Origin: Oscillospiraceae bacterium
GTDB taxonomy: Bacteria; Bacillota; Clostridia; Oscillospirales; Ruminococcaceae
NCBI GenBank assembly: GCA_017505635.1
Contig: JAFVOU010000007.1
Span: forward strand, 1-64,000
DNA: 64,000 nucleotides
Direction of reading: 5' to 3'
In this document: one piece after another, positions 1 to 8,302 of the stretch
How the letters are laid out: each line of letters opens with the position of its first letter
Position numbering within the stretch: the first letter of the stretch is position 1
Translations under genes and position numbers: made by a program
The notes under the pieces: model-generated
What the model was told of the DNA's origin: nothing
Database searches by the model: none
The model's input: only the letters and a program-made list of their open reading frames with translations

Positions 1-3
1 CTA

Positions 4-1455
4 CTACAGCACACTGCCGTATCTGTTGATAATTCTTGCTGCGGCGTGGCGGCTGTGAACATCCAGTTTTCTGTAAATCTTCTTGGTGTAATCGTTTACG
101 GTGTGTTCGCTGATAAACAGGATTTTTGCAATATCGCTGTTGGTGTAACCGCAGCCGATAAGTTCCAGAACCTCTTTTTCGCGTTTTGTCAGGCTGTCGA
201 GAATATTTTCTTCTTTGCTGCTGTCATCCAAAACAGCTTTTTCTGCGGCGATTGCATCTTCCGCATTATCCTGTGCAAAGTCAATTTCCTCTGCGGCAGA
301 TTTTGCAGGAAATCTTCTTGCAAGGGTGTGAACAATATACGGTTCAAGATTCATATATATAATAAGCAGCAGCACTGTTATCGCCATATACACAAGATAC
401 AGCATTGCGGCATTGCTGCGGAAGGCTTCCACCAGTGCGCTTTGTATAACCACCGTTACAACTGCTATTGTCATAAGCACAGGAACTATAAAGCGTGACG
501 GATAGGTTTTCATCATTGTCAGGCCGTACAGCGGCAAAAACTGGCAGGGAGCAAAGCCAAGACCGATAAGCACGCAGGCAGGATATGTAAGGGCGGGTAC
601 AAACTCTGATGCATACAGGGCAAGAAAGCCTATTGCGGATAAGGACATAAACACCGAAATGATGCGCAGAGGATTTGCACCGTTCTTTTTATAAAACCAG
701 AATATTGCCAGCGAAGCAACTGCGTCGGCAAAATATGCAATGGAAACACCGTGTTTTACATCACCTGCTGCTGCTGCACCGCACAGTGTCATCAGGCAGC
801 TTACCACAGCAAGCAGCAGCAGACCGCTGAACAGATTTTTAGGCATAACTATGCTGTCGGTTTTCTTTACATATCTGGGGCAGGCTTCGGCAGCTGACGG
901 CAGATAAAAGCTGAAGGTCAGCAGCATTATCAGCATTGCCACAACAACCCAGCGGAAAACAGGAAAGCTGATTGGCACAAAGTCGTTCTGCACCACAGCG
1001 ATAATGAACAATGCGGCTGCATAGGCGACGGTCAGGTGCTTTATCGTGCTTTCTTCTGAAAAAAAGTTGACCATAATAAAGCTTTCGAAACCTATCATAA
1101 AACAGCAGAAGAAGATGTGAGCATACACTACCATTTTAAGTACGCCGTCAGGCAGCGGCATAAACATTGCCGCAATGGTTATCAGGGATGCTATGGTGGT
1201 AAGCCTTTCTGCCCACACAACAAAGTGTGGCAGCGCAATCATATATATGATGGCCAGCACATATCCTGCAACGATTATCAGGGTGACATTGTCCATTGAT
1301 ATTGGCAGCGGTGTGCGGCCGTTGAGCGTAAGGCTTGGCCCCATAAAGTAGATAAAACCCATCTGCCATGCACTGAACATGGAAAAGCAGAAAAGCATAA
1401 AAAGTGAAACAGCAAGCCTTTTGGACTGGTTTAATGAAAGTATAGGATGACCCAT
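4..1455 (-). CDS. LuxR-family regulator with MFS-like membrane domain
   Basis: A 483-residue protein. Residues ~10-385 are a succession of hydrophobic helices, about ten to twelve, resembling an MFS-type membrane domain. Residues ~418-483 are a LuxR/FixJ helix-turn-helix beginning LTKREKEVLELI and containing SEHTVNDYTKKIYRKL, the DNA-recognition segment. A charged linker rich in Ala and Glu joins them. The architecture is that of membrane-tethered LuxR regulators of Clostridia and Coriobacteriia, thought to sense a small molecule through the membrane part; the ligand is unknown. The ATG follows AAAGGGGG at a good distance. The gene is divergent from the zinc-ribbon/lipoprotein cluster, and two palindromes lie between them, so it is a plausible regulator of that cluster (inference). 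Confidence 0.85.
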   Translation of the reverse strand: MGHPILSLNQSKRLAVSLFMLFCFSMFSAWQMGFIYFMGPSLTLNGRTPLPISMDNVTLIIVAGYVLAIIYMIALPHFVVWAERLTTIASLITIAAMFMPLPDGVLKMVVYAHIFFCCFMIGFESFIMVNFFSEESTIKHLTVAYAAALFIIAVVQNDFVPISFPVFRWVVVAMLIMLLTFSFYLPSAAEACPRYVKKTDSIVMPKNLFSGLLLLAVVSCLMTLCGAAAAGDVKHGVSIAYFADAVASLAIFWFYKKNGANPLRIISVFMSLSAIGFLALYASEFVPALTYPACVLIGLGFAPCQFLPLYGLTMMKTYPSRFIVPVLMTIAVVTVVIQSALVEAFRSNAAMLYLVYMAITVLLLIIYMNLEPYIVHTLARRFPAKSAAEEIDFAQDNAEDAIAAEKAVLDDSSKEENILDSLTKREKEVLELIGCGYTNSDIAKILFISEHTVNDYTKKIYRKLDVHSRHAAARIINRYGSVL

Positions 1456-1511
1456 AAAATGCCCCCTTTGTGTTGAAATTTGGCTTTTACACCATAAAAA
1501 TTATAAAAAAT

Positions 1512-1556
1512 CCCTTGTTTTAAGGCGGTTTATGATAAAAACCCCTTGAATAAGGG
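1512..1556. promoter_or_regulatory. Paired CCCTT/AAGGG palindromes between divergent genes
   Basis: CCCTT-GTTTT-AAGGC at 1512-1526 and CCCTT-GAAT-AAGGG at 1543-1556 are two similar palindromes with centres about 30.5 bp apart, close to three helical turns. They sit between the divergent LuxR-type regulator and the zinc-ribbon cluster. A dimeric LuxR-type regulator binding site is the simplest reading, but no binding data exist. Confidence 0.35.
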
Positions 1557-1673
1557 ATATTATTTTGCTTTTTTGTACCATAAAATTAAGATGAAATATT
1601 AATATCGGACAAAAGAAAAAAATTCAACCTTATACGCGGACACAGTTCCACTGTTAAAGAACGGAGGTGCCCA

Positions 1674-1997
1674 ATGAGACAGTTTTACAAACATATATAT
1701 GCGGATAAAGTATTGAAACAGTTCTACACATCCTGCGAGCTGTGCGGAAAAAAGAAGTATGCGGAAAAAATACCCGTACTGTGCCGCAATCCGTATATGC
1801 TTTATGCCTTTGAGCACGGACAGGTAAAGGACCCGCGGCAGACACTTTACAACCACAAAAAAGCAAAGTCGGTACAGCATCTGGTGCGTTTTTTCAACCA
1901 TTGTCAGCAGTGCGGCAAATGGGTGTGCGATGAGTGTTACGAAGCAAAAGGTGATATTGACGGATGCAGGGACTGTGTGGAACGGTTTTCAAAATGA
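1674..1997 (+). CDS. Cys-rich putative zinc-binding protein
   Basis: A 107-residue basic protein with no signal peptide. Two Cys groups are visible: CELCGKKK near residue 21, and CQQCGKWVCDECYEAKG followed by CRDC near the C-terminus. CxxC spacing of this kind is typical of zinc ribbon or treble-clef folds. The start is fixed by ACGGAGGTGCCC just before the ATG. It is the first gene downstream of the divergent regulator and starts a co-oriented run that encodes more zinc-ribbon proteins. I do not recognise a named family. It could be an adaptor or nucleic-acid-binding protein, but nothing in the sequence decides this. Confidence 0.7.
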   Translation: MRQFYKHIYADKVLKQFYTSCELCGKKKYAEKIPVLCRNPYMLYAFEHGQVKDPRQTLYNHKKAKSVQHLVRFFNHCQQCGKWVCDECYEAKGDIDGCRDCVERFSK

Positions 1998-2144
1998 TGT
2001 TTTGCTGATTCAAGTATAAACCATAAGCGGTTTTCAGTAAACAGTTAAACAGATTAAAACAACAGTAAAACTATCTGTTTTGTGACAAAAACTGCATATA
2101 AAACAACGGCAGAAAAATAAAATCAGGCAATCGGAGTGATGACT

Positions 2145-2429
2145 ATGAAAACAGAAAAAGGCCAGGCAATAAAATATTTTGAATATATGCAGCTGGCAAG
2201 AGAAGCTTTTGGCGGACTTTGTGAAAAGTATCCCGAATTTGCAAACCTTTCTGCAAGGGAGCTGGAGATATTTGAACAGCTTATGACCGACAAAACCCTG
2301 ACGGCTATTGCAGATAAGCTGTGTATAACACAGTCTGCGGTTCATTTTCACTGCAAGAACATCTACAAAAAGCTTGATATTTCCAACCGCAGACAATTAT
2401 TGATCAAATATAAAGAACTTTACATTTAA
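2145..2429 (+). CDS. Small LuxR-type HTH regulator
   Basis: A 94-residue protein that is almost only a DNA-binding domain. LSARELEIFEQLM, then AIADKLCITQSAVHFHCKNI and YKKLDISNRRQLL, match the GerE/LuxR helix-turn-helix. There is no receiver or sensor domain. In-frame GTG (2136) and ATG (2139) lie upstream, but GGAG at 2133-2136 is correctly spaced only for the ATG at 2145, so I use that start. A stand-alone HTH of this size can act as a constitutive or partner-dependent regulator. Its position inside the zinc-ribbon/lipoprotein run suggests local control (inference). Confidence 0.75.
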   Translation: MKTEKGQAIKYFEYMQLAREAFGGLCEKYPEFANLSARELEIFEQLMTDKTLTAIADKLCITQSAVHFHCKNIYKKLDISNRRQLLIKYKELYI

Positions 2430-2443
2430 AGGAGGTAACCGTA

Positions 2444-2995
2444 ATGGCATTTCTTGAAAAACTGAACAAAATGGCAAAAAACATCGAGGATAAAACAGGC
2501 GATGCACTGGAAATTTCAAAGCATACAGCCCAGAAAGCAAAAGAAGAAGCTGCCCACCGAGAAGACCTGCGTAAGATAGGCAAATTCTATTACGATTTTT
2601 ACCTTGCAGGCGGACAGATAGAAGCCGATATTATGGAGGTTATGGAAAGTGCAAAGGCTCACGCTGATGCAGTGGCACAGGCACAGGCAGCCATTGACGG
2701 CATCCGTGACGAAAATGCACTGGAAAAGGCCGAAAAACTGGCAGCAAAGGAAGCGCAGGCGGAAGCTGCTGCAGAAGAAGCAGTGCAGGAAGCGGCTGAA
2801 GAAACAGAAAATATAACGGAAGAACCTGTTGCCCAAGAAGCTGAACCGCCACAGCCTGAGGCGGAAATTGCACAGCCACAGCCTGAAGAAATCGGGCAGC
2901 CTGTGCCGACAGAGAGAATATGTTCTGTGTGCGGCAACAGAGTAGAGGCAGGGGTTAAATTCTGCGGTGAATGCGGAAACAAAATGGAGGTTTAG
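2444..2995 (+). CDS. Coiled-coil protein with C-terminal zinc ribbon
   Basis: A 183-residue cytoplasmic protein. The N-terminal ~115 residues are charged and Ala/Glu-rich with coiled-coil character. A Gln/Pro/Glu-rich linker (about 120-155) leads to a zinc ribbon, CSVCGNRVEAGVKFCGECGNK, with four Cys in two CxxC pairs. AAAGGAGGTAACC precedes the ATG. It lies 14 bp after the small HTH gene and 3 bp before the next zinc-ribbon gene, so the three are probably cotranscribed. Zinc-ribbon tails of this type are common in Clostridial proteins of unknown role, and no enzyme domain is visible. Confidence 0.75.
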   Translation: MAFLEKLNKMAKNIEDKTGDALEISKHTAQKAKEEAAHREDLRKIGKFYYDFYLAGGQIEADIMEVMESAKAHADAVAQAQAAIDGIRDENALEKAEKLAAKEAQAEAAAEEAVQEAAEETENITEEPVAQEAEPPQPEAEIAQPQPEEIGQPVPTERICSVCGNRVEAGVKFCGECGNKMEV

Positions 2996-2998
2996 ACT

Positions 2999-3898
2999 AT
3001 GAGTTTTTTGAAGAGAATGATTAAAGATGGTATACGTGAAGGCGTAAGCAATGCCATAGGCGATGCAGTTAAAGGTGCGGTGGAGCCTGCAGCAACAAAC
3101 CTTGCCAACAAGGCGGCGGCAAAGATTGAAGACGTGGCCGAAAAGGTAAATGCAGAGGCAGCAGAAAAGCAGGCCGAAACAAAATCTGCATTCTCAGGTC
3201 TTGAAGGTGCATTTGCAAACCTTGAAAAGGCAGCCCAGAGCTATGCAACAGAAATCAGCAAAAATATGAAGGTATGTCCTGAATGTAACACACCTACCGA
3301 TGCAGCAAAAAAATTCTGTCCTGAATGCGGTGCAAAGCTGCCGGAAGAAACAGTGGCAGACAGCTCTGTATGTAAAGAGTGCGGCACCCAGAATACCCCT
3401 GGCACAAAATTCTGTCAGGAATGTGGTGCAAAGCTGCCTGCGGCGGAAAAAGAAGAAGCCGACGCACAGGCAAAGGACAATGATGTTATGGCAACATGGG
3501 ATGAATATATGTCAATGTATCCAAAATGGACCTTCGGCGGCAAAGATATGGTGCTGGAGGATTACGGCGGACATATCTACTTTGGTATGACCTTCAATAC
3601 ATCCTTTGCAGCACAGAATGCTGTAAGACAGTACAAGGCACTGCTTGAAGACAACGGATTTGTGCAGGCAGGCAAATATCCAAGTGAAAACGAACTTTAC
3701 AAGATGATTGACGGTGTCTGCTATCATGTAAGTTTCTCCAACTGTTTTGAAAATGACCCTGAAAGACCTGGTATCTCCTTTGCAACAGGGGAACCGCAGG
3801 GCGGATTTGACTGGTCTCCACAGAAGGAAAAACAGAAGGAACGCGAAGAATTTATGGAGGGACTGAACAAGGTTAAAGGCCTTTTCGGTAAAAAATAG
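2999..3898 (+). CDS. Double zinc-ribbon protein, function unknown
   Basis: A 299-residue protein. Residues 1-90 form an Ala/Glu/Lys-rich amphipathic helical segment. Residues ~94-150 hold two tandem zinc ribbons (CPECNT...FCPECGAKLP and CKECGT...FCQECGAKLP). Residues ~160-290 form a globular region with YMSMYPKWTFGG and YGGHIYFGMTF that I cannot assign. There is no signal peptide. It starts 3 bp after the preceding zinc-ribbon gene, so the two are translationally close and likely partners. No catalytic signature is visible. The gene is complete and uses the same codons as its neighbours. Confidence 0.75.
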   Translation: MSFLKRMIKDGIREGVSNAIGDAVKGAVEPAATNLANKAAAKIEDVAEKVNAEAAEKQAETKSAFSGLEGAFANLEKAAQSYATEISKNMKVCPECNTPTDAAKKFCPECGAKLPEETVADSSVCKECGTQNTPGTKFCQECGAKLPAAEKEEADAQAKDNDVMATWDEYMSMYPKWTFGGKDMVLEDYGGHIYFGMTFNTSFAAQNAVRQYKALLEDNGFVQAGKYPSENELYKMIDGVCYHVSFSNCFENDPERPGISFATGEPQGGFDWSPQKEKQKEREEFMEGLNKVKGLFGKK

Positions 3899-4038
3899 CA
3901 TTTAAATTACTTTAATATATCGGTTGAAACCCATAAAACAACATAACAATAAATCTATAACACCATACTGCAAAGGCGGTTGGCGATACCGCCAGCCGCC
4001 TTTGCGCTTTTTGTATTAAGTAAAAGGGAGGTAAGACT

Positions 4039-5496
4039 ATGAAAAAACTTTTGGCCATTTTAATTTCACTTTCACTTTTTATCAGCCTTACAGCCTGTGG
4101 CGGCAGTACCCCTGCAGAAAACGGCGGTGAAGGTGCAAAACCAAACACCCAGACCACCCAGCAGGGCGGCAGCGAAAACAGCGGCCAGAATGGCGGGGCT
4201 GCATCTGCAGATATCGGCAGTGTTTCTGTTGAAAATTATGCAGAAATTGTAAAGAAAGCTTTTGGTATTGAAATTGTTTTAGATGACGGCTGGACAGTTA
4301 CAAAAGCCAGCAGCCCTAACGGCGTAAATAACATTATTGTAACTTTAACAGCTCCTGCAGACACAGACGGCAAAGCTGAAATTGAAAAATATTTCAATCA
4401 GTGTATAAATCTTGGCGGTGTGTGGCAGCAGAAGATTGACTGGGATACACTTGCAATCAGCAAGGGCACACAGTATACAGACTATGAAGAGTTTTACAGC
4501 ACAGAGGTTACAGATTTTCTGGGACTCTATTCTGCAATGTGGCTGTACGACTTTGACGGAAAAAATGTGCAGTTCAGCTATGCACAGGACGAAAATATTG
4601 TTGAACTGTCCTTTACATATACAGTGCTTGACTACGAAATTGACATCAGCGACTGGGTTCCGCAGGAAGGTCAGGGCCCTGAAGGCTGGACATGGCAGGA
4701 CTGCCACGGATATATCGACAATGTGTGGGACAGCGACACTCTGCCTGAAAACTTCCCGAAAGAAATCAGCGGCGTAAGGGTAAGCGAAACCCGTTATTTC
4801 GGCTTTGGCTGTGAAGACCGCTGGGCAGGTGCAAGGGTTGGCAATCTGAACTTTGACAGCTGGGATTTTGAACAGTGGCAGCTTACCTTTGATGCTACAG
4901 ATGACCAGTTTGCGCAGTTTGAACAGGCACTGGCTGACAACGGTTTCCTTGGCGAAAAGACAGAGGACAAATATCAGGGCACCTATGTGGAAACAACAGA
5001 CGGTGAAATCTATCTTTACTATTCAATAGATGAAAGTGACCGCGACGGCTATGACTGGAATGTTTACTGCAACATGACAGTGCTGGAAAGCAACTATCCA
5101 TTGTTCTTTGAAGGTATCGAACTGCCTACATGGGGACTGTTCCGTGGTGAACCTAACGACTATCTGGTTATTGCCTATGATGAAGAATTCAACGAAATCT
5201 ATGATTTTGAATACGATTTTGAAAACGGATGCTTTATTGATGAAGCTGCCTATATATACTATGACTTTAATTATATGGGCGTAGACAGAGCTACCTATGA
5301 CTACTATATTGACTATCTGCGTGGTATGCCAGGCGAAGAATGGAACGAATATGTTTACAGTGAAGAAAACGACAGTTATGTGGCTTACTTCAAGTACAAC
5401 GATAAATACTGGATTGGCTGTTATCACAACTTTGACGGTGATGAAAACTGCATGCAGCTGATTATTTCACCTGATGAGGAATCACTGTTCTGGTAA
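4039..5496 (+). CDS. Acidic lipoprotein, function unknown
   Basis: A 485-residue predicted lipoprotein. A short basic start and hydrophobic h-region end in LTAC, with the lipid-modified Cys at residue 20. A Gly/Gln/Ser/Asn-rich tether (to about residue 65) follows, then a long acidic, Tyr/Trp/Asp-rich extracytoplasmic region. No transmembrane segment follows the signal. The second half is dense in DYDE-like aromatic/acidic stretches. GGGAGGT precedes the ATG. It is the first of four lipoprotein genes in this run. I do not recognise the folded part. A binding or surface-display role is possible, but not shown. Confidence 0.75.
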   Translation: MKKLLAILISLSLFISLTACGGSTPAENGGEGAKPNTQTTQQGGSENSGQNGGAASADIGSVSVENYAEIVKKAFGIEIVLDDGWTVTKASSPNGVNNIIVTLTAPADTDGKAEIEKYFNQCINLGGVWQQKIDWDTLAISKGTQYTDYEEFYSTEVTDFLGLYSAMWLYDFDGKNVQFSYAQDENIVELSFTYTVLDYEIDISDWVPQEGQGPEGWTWQDCHGYIDNVWDSDTLPENFPKEISGVRVSETRYFGFGCEDRWAGARVGNLNFDSWDFEQWQLTFDATDDQFAQFEQALADNGFLGEKTEDKYQGTYVETTDGEIYLYYSIDESDRDGYDWNVYCNMTVLESNYPLFFEGIELPTWGLFRGEPNDYLVIAYDEEFNEIYDFEYDFENGCFIDEAAYIYYDFNYMGVDRATYDYYIDYLRGMPGEEWNEYVYSEENDSYVAYFKYNDKYWIGCYHNFDGDENCMQLIISPDEESLFW

Positions 5497-5584
5497 AAGG
5501 CTTTGAATAACACAAAATATGCAGAGGGCACACTGTGTTCGCCCTGCGCAGTTACATTGATATACACAAGAAGGAGGAATGCAG

Positions 5585-8260
5585 ATGAAAAGAATGATAT
5601 CATTTATGCTTTCCTTTGCTATGCTGTTTCAGCTGACAGCCTGTGGCGGAGGAACACCGTCTGCGGCAAATCCTGAAACAGAAAATCAGCCGCAGGCAGC
5701 ACCTGCTGCAGAAAGTCCTGAAAACTTTGAAAACATACCTGTTACAGAGCAGGAAAACGGCGACATTATACCGGCTACTGACGATTTTTACGCCAGTCAG
5801 CAGACTGTTTTTGCCCAGCTGAACGAAAAATCCATCGGTGCCAACAAGGATTTGATTGCCACCCTTAAAACTGCCCCAACTGTGCAGTACACTCTTGACG
5901 AAAAGGATTATAACTATACCTTTGAACTGAGTGTAAACGATACGGACAGCTGGACACCTTTTGTCAGCGGCAAAGAAACATCATTTGAAGTTTCGGATGA
6001 AAATCTTATCGACTATCAGATAAAAAACAAAAAGAACTTTTCTTTCACAGCAAGGGAAGCCGGAGAATGTGTGGTTACCGCCGCACAGAACGGCAAAATA
6101 TCCACGGCATTAATCAGGATACTGCCTGTGGAGGACGACCGCTCAACATCCAACAGTGTGGAATACTATATGCTGTATCTTGCCAACGAGCTGGCACCGC
6201 TGGAAAGTGAAGAAAAGGCAGATTATCTTATCAGTCTTGGTGACTATGCAGCAAATCTGCTGGCTTCGGGGCAGGTGGACGGCAACCTTGTCAACGCAAT
6301 GGCGGCAGCCTGTATGATTTATCCAAACACCTACCTTATCAACAACTATGCCGCACTGCTTATGGAGCGTGGTCAGTACAAGGAAGCACTGGTGTGGCTT
6401 GAGCAGGCGGATGAGGCAAACCCACACAATGTATTTATTCTCACCAATATGGGCGAATGTCATTACGAGCTTGGCAATTTCAGCAAGGCTCTTGCATACA
6501 CAGATAAGGCAATCAGCTGTCAGGAAGACTATGGCATCCCCCATCTTATACAGGCCTGCATCTATGCACAGCAGGGCACCTTTGAACAGTTTATCACATC
6601 CCTGTTCAAATCTGCCCGTGCCAGCTGGACAGATGTGCATACAAAACTGTTCAGAAAAGCATTGACCTATGTGACAGATTATGTTGACCGCTATGACAAA
6701 ATGCCTGTTACAAAAGAACATCTGGATATTCTTATGGAGGCGGCAAGCTACGGCACCACATCAGACGGCCGTGACAAACTGTCAGAGCAGATTTCCCTGC
6801 CATTCCCTGCACCTGTTACCTCTGCCTGTCTTACAGCAGAAAAAAGCTATTCCGACCAGGCAAGTGCTTTGTACGACCAGGTAAAGGCACTTTACTATGA
6901 CGCACGCTATTATGAGGGCTATGCCAACGGCAAGGATGACCGACATCACTTTATCGCCCGTTTCCATATTCTTTATTATGAATGGATGATTGAAGAAAAT
7001 GATGCGTCATACGCAATGTTCGGCGAAGAATATGACAGACTGGAAGCACAGTTTTATGAAAAGGCCAACTCTATAATAGAACCGGCAGAAGAAAAGATTG
7101 CAGAACTGCAGGCAGAGCTTTATGAAGCTGCAATGACTGCTGTTATGGGTATGATGCTTACACCTTTTGCTGATGACCCGGATGCTGTTTGGTCAATTGC
7201 TCAACAGAATGGCAAATTTGTTGAAGAATATTGGGAGCCATATCAGACAGAGATGACAAAAATCACTCTGGACGCCTATACAGAGGTGCAGAATATATGG
7301 CATACCGACCTTAAAAAGATGGAAGAAGCCAAAATGGACGGATACGAAACAATAACCCGTCCTATCCTTGAAGAATACTGGCAGCGTATGAACGCTATTC
7401 TTGGCTATATGACCAACGACACACAGCGCAAAAACTTTGAAAAACGGGTGCTGTGGACTATAAATACCGAAGGCATTACAGTACCCCTTGGTTATGCAGG
7501 CGTGGAACTCAGGGAAGTAAACAAATATGCCGGCACTATAAACGGATGCCGTGAAAAACTGCAGATGGCAGAAATCAAAAGGATAGAAGCAGCTAACCAG
7601 CAGGCACAGGCAAATGTACAGCAGGCAAAGCTGGAAAAAGCCAAGGCAGAACAGCAGCAGCGTTCCTCCAGCTATCAGCTGGGCTTCCCTCCATTCAGTC
7701 CTATCCAGGTTTATATCGGCTACACAGAAGATGGCAATATCAGCTATGGCTATGGTGCATTCGGTCACGATGTTATCTACGAACATGATTTCAAAACAGG
7801 CAACACATCCAAAAATGTTGCATCCACTACCCTTGCAGGTCTACCGGGCCTTGGGCAGCTGGACAAAACTGTTGCAGGTCTTAAAGACTTATATGACACC
7901 ATTGAAAACTTAAGGGATATCGAGGGTGCCCTTGTTACACTGGAAAATGTTGTGGGTATGGCAAAAGGCCAGATTGTAGCAGGCCTGCCAAGCGTTGACG
8001 CACGGGAAACCACAGGTTCTATCGAGGTGTATAACTCTGACGGCGAACTGATAGACCGATCCACCTACCGCACCACATCGGTTTCAGGCGGCGGTGGCCT
8101 GCTGGGAAGCACCGTGGAAACCACCACAACCAAATCACAGTACAAAGACCCGTTAAACGGCAAGGTTTCAAATGTTGTAAGAACACAGTCCAAAGGCAAA
8201 ATTACCGTGGGCGGCTTTACCTTTGAAGAAAATATAAGCGGTGCACTGCCGGGACATTAA
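5585..8260 (+). CDS. Large TPR-containing lipoprotein
   Basis: An 891-residue predicted lipoprotein (LTAC, Cys20). Residues ~60-190 look like a beta-rich Ig-like domain. Residues ~230-340 contain tetratricopeptide repeats, for example LINNYAALLMERGQYKEAL and ILTNMGECHYELGNFSKAL. A long helical region follows, and residues ~660-692 form a Gln/Ala/Lys-rich coiled coil. The tail is Gly/Thr-rich. An ATG at 5579 is too near the AGGAGG (5572-5577), so the ATG at 5585 is the better start. TPRs mediate protein-protein contacts, so this may scaffold other exported products of the cluster (inference). No enzyme motif is seen. Confidence 0.75.
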   Translation: MKRMISFMLSFAMLFQLTACGGGTPSAANPETENQPQAAPAAESPENFENIPVTEQENGDIIPATDDFYASQQTVFAQLNEKSIGANKDLIATLKTAPTVQYTLDEKDYNYTFELSVNDTDSWTPFVSGKETSFEVSDENLIDYQIKNKKNFSFTAREAGECVVTAAQNGKISTALIRILPVEDDRSTSNSVEYYMLYLANELAPLESEEKADYLISLGDYAANLLASGQVDGNLVNAMAAACMIYPNTYLINNYAALLMERGQYKEALVWLEQADEANPHNVFILTNMGECHYELGNFSKALAYTDKAISCQEDYGIPHLIQACIYAQQGTFEQFITSLFKSARASWTDVHTKLFRKALTYVTDYVDRYDKMPVTKEHLDILMEAASYGTTSDGRDKLSEQISLPFPAPVTSACLTAEKSYSDQASALYDQVKALYYDARYYEGYANGKDDRHHFIARFHILYYEWMIEENDASYAMFGEEYDRLEAQFYEKANSIIEPAEEKIAELQAELYEAAMTAVMGMMLTPFADDPDAVWSIAQQNGKFVEEYWEPYQTEMTKITLDAYTEVQNIWHTDLKKMEEAKMDGYETITRPILEEYWQRMNAILGYMTNDTQRKNFEKRVLWTINTEGITVPLGYAGVELREVNKYAGTINGCREKLQMAEIKRIEAANQQAQANVQQAKLEKAKAEQQQRSSSYQLGFPPFSPIQVYIGYTEDGNISYGYGAFGHDVIYEHDFKTGNTSKNVASTTLAGLPGLGQLDKTVAGLKDLYDTIENLRDIEGALVTLENVVGMAKGQIVAGLPSVDARETTGSIEVYNSDGELIDRSTYRTTSVSGGGGLLGSTVETTTTKSQYKDPLNGKVSNVVRTQSKGKITVGGFTFEENISGALPGH

Positions 8261-8302
8261 TATATTTAAACAGCACATTTATATAAAGAAAGGGGCGGCA
8301 AT

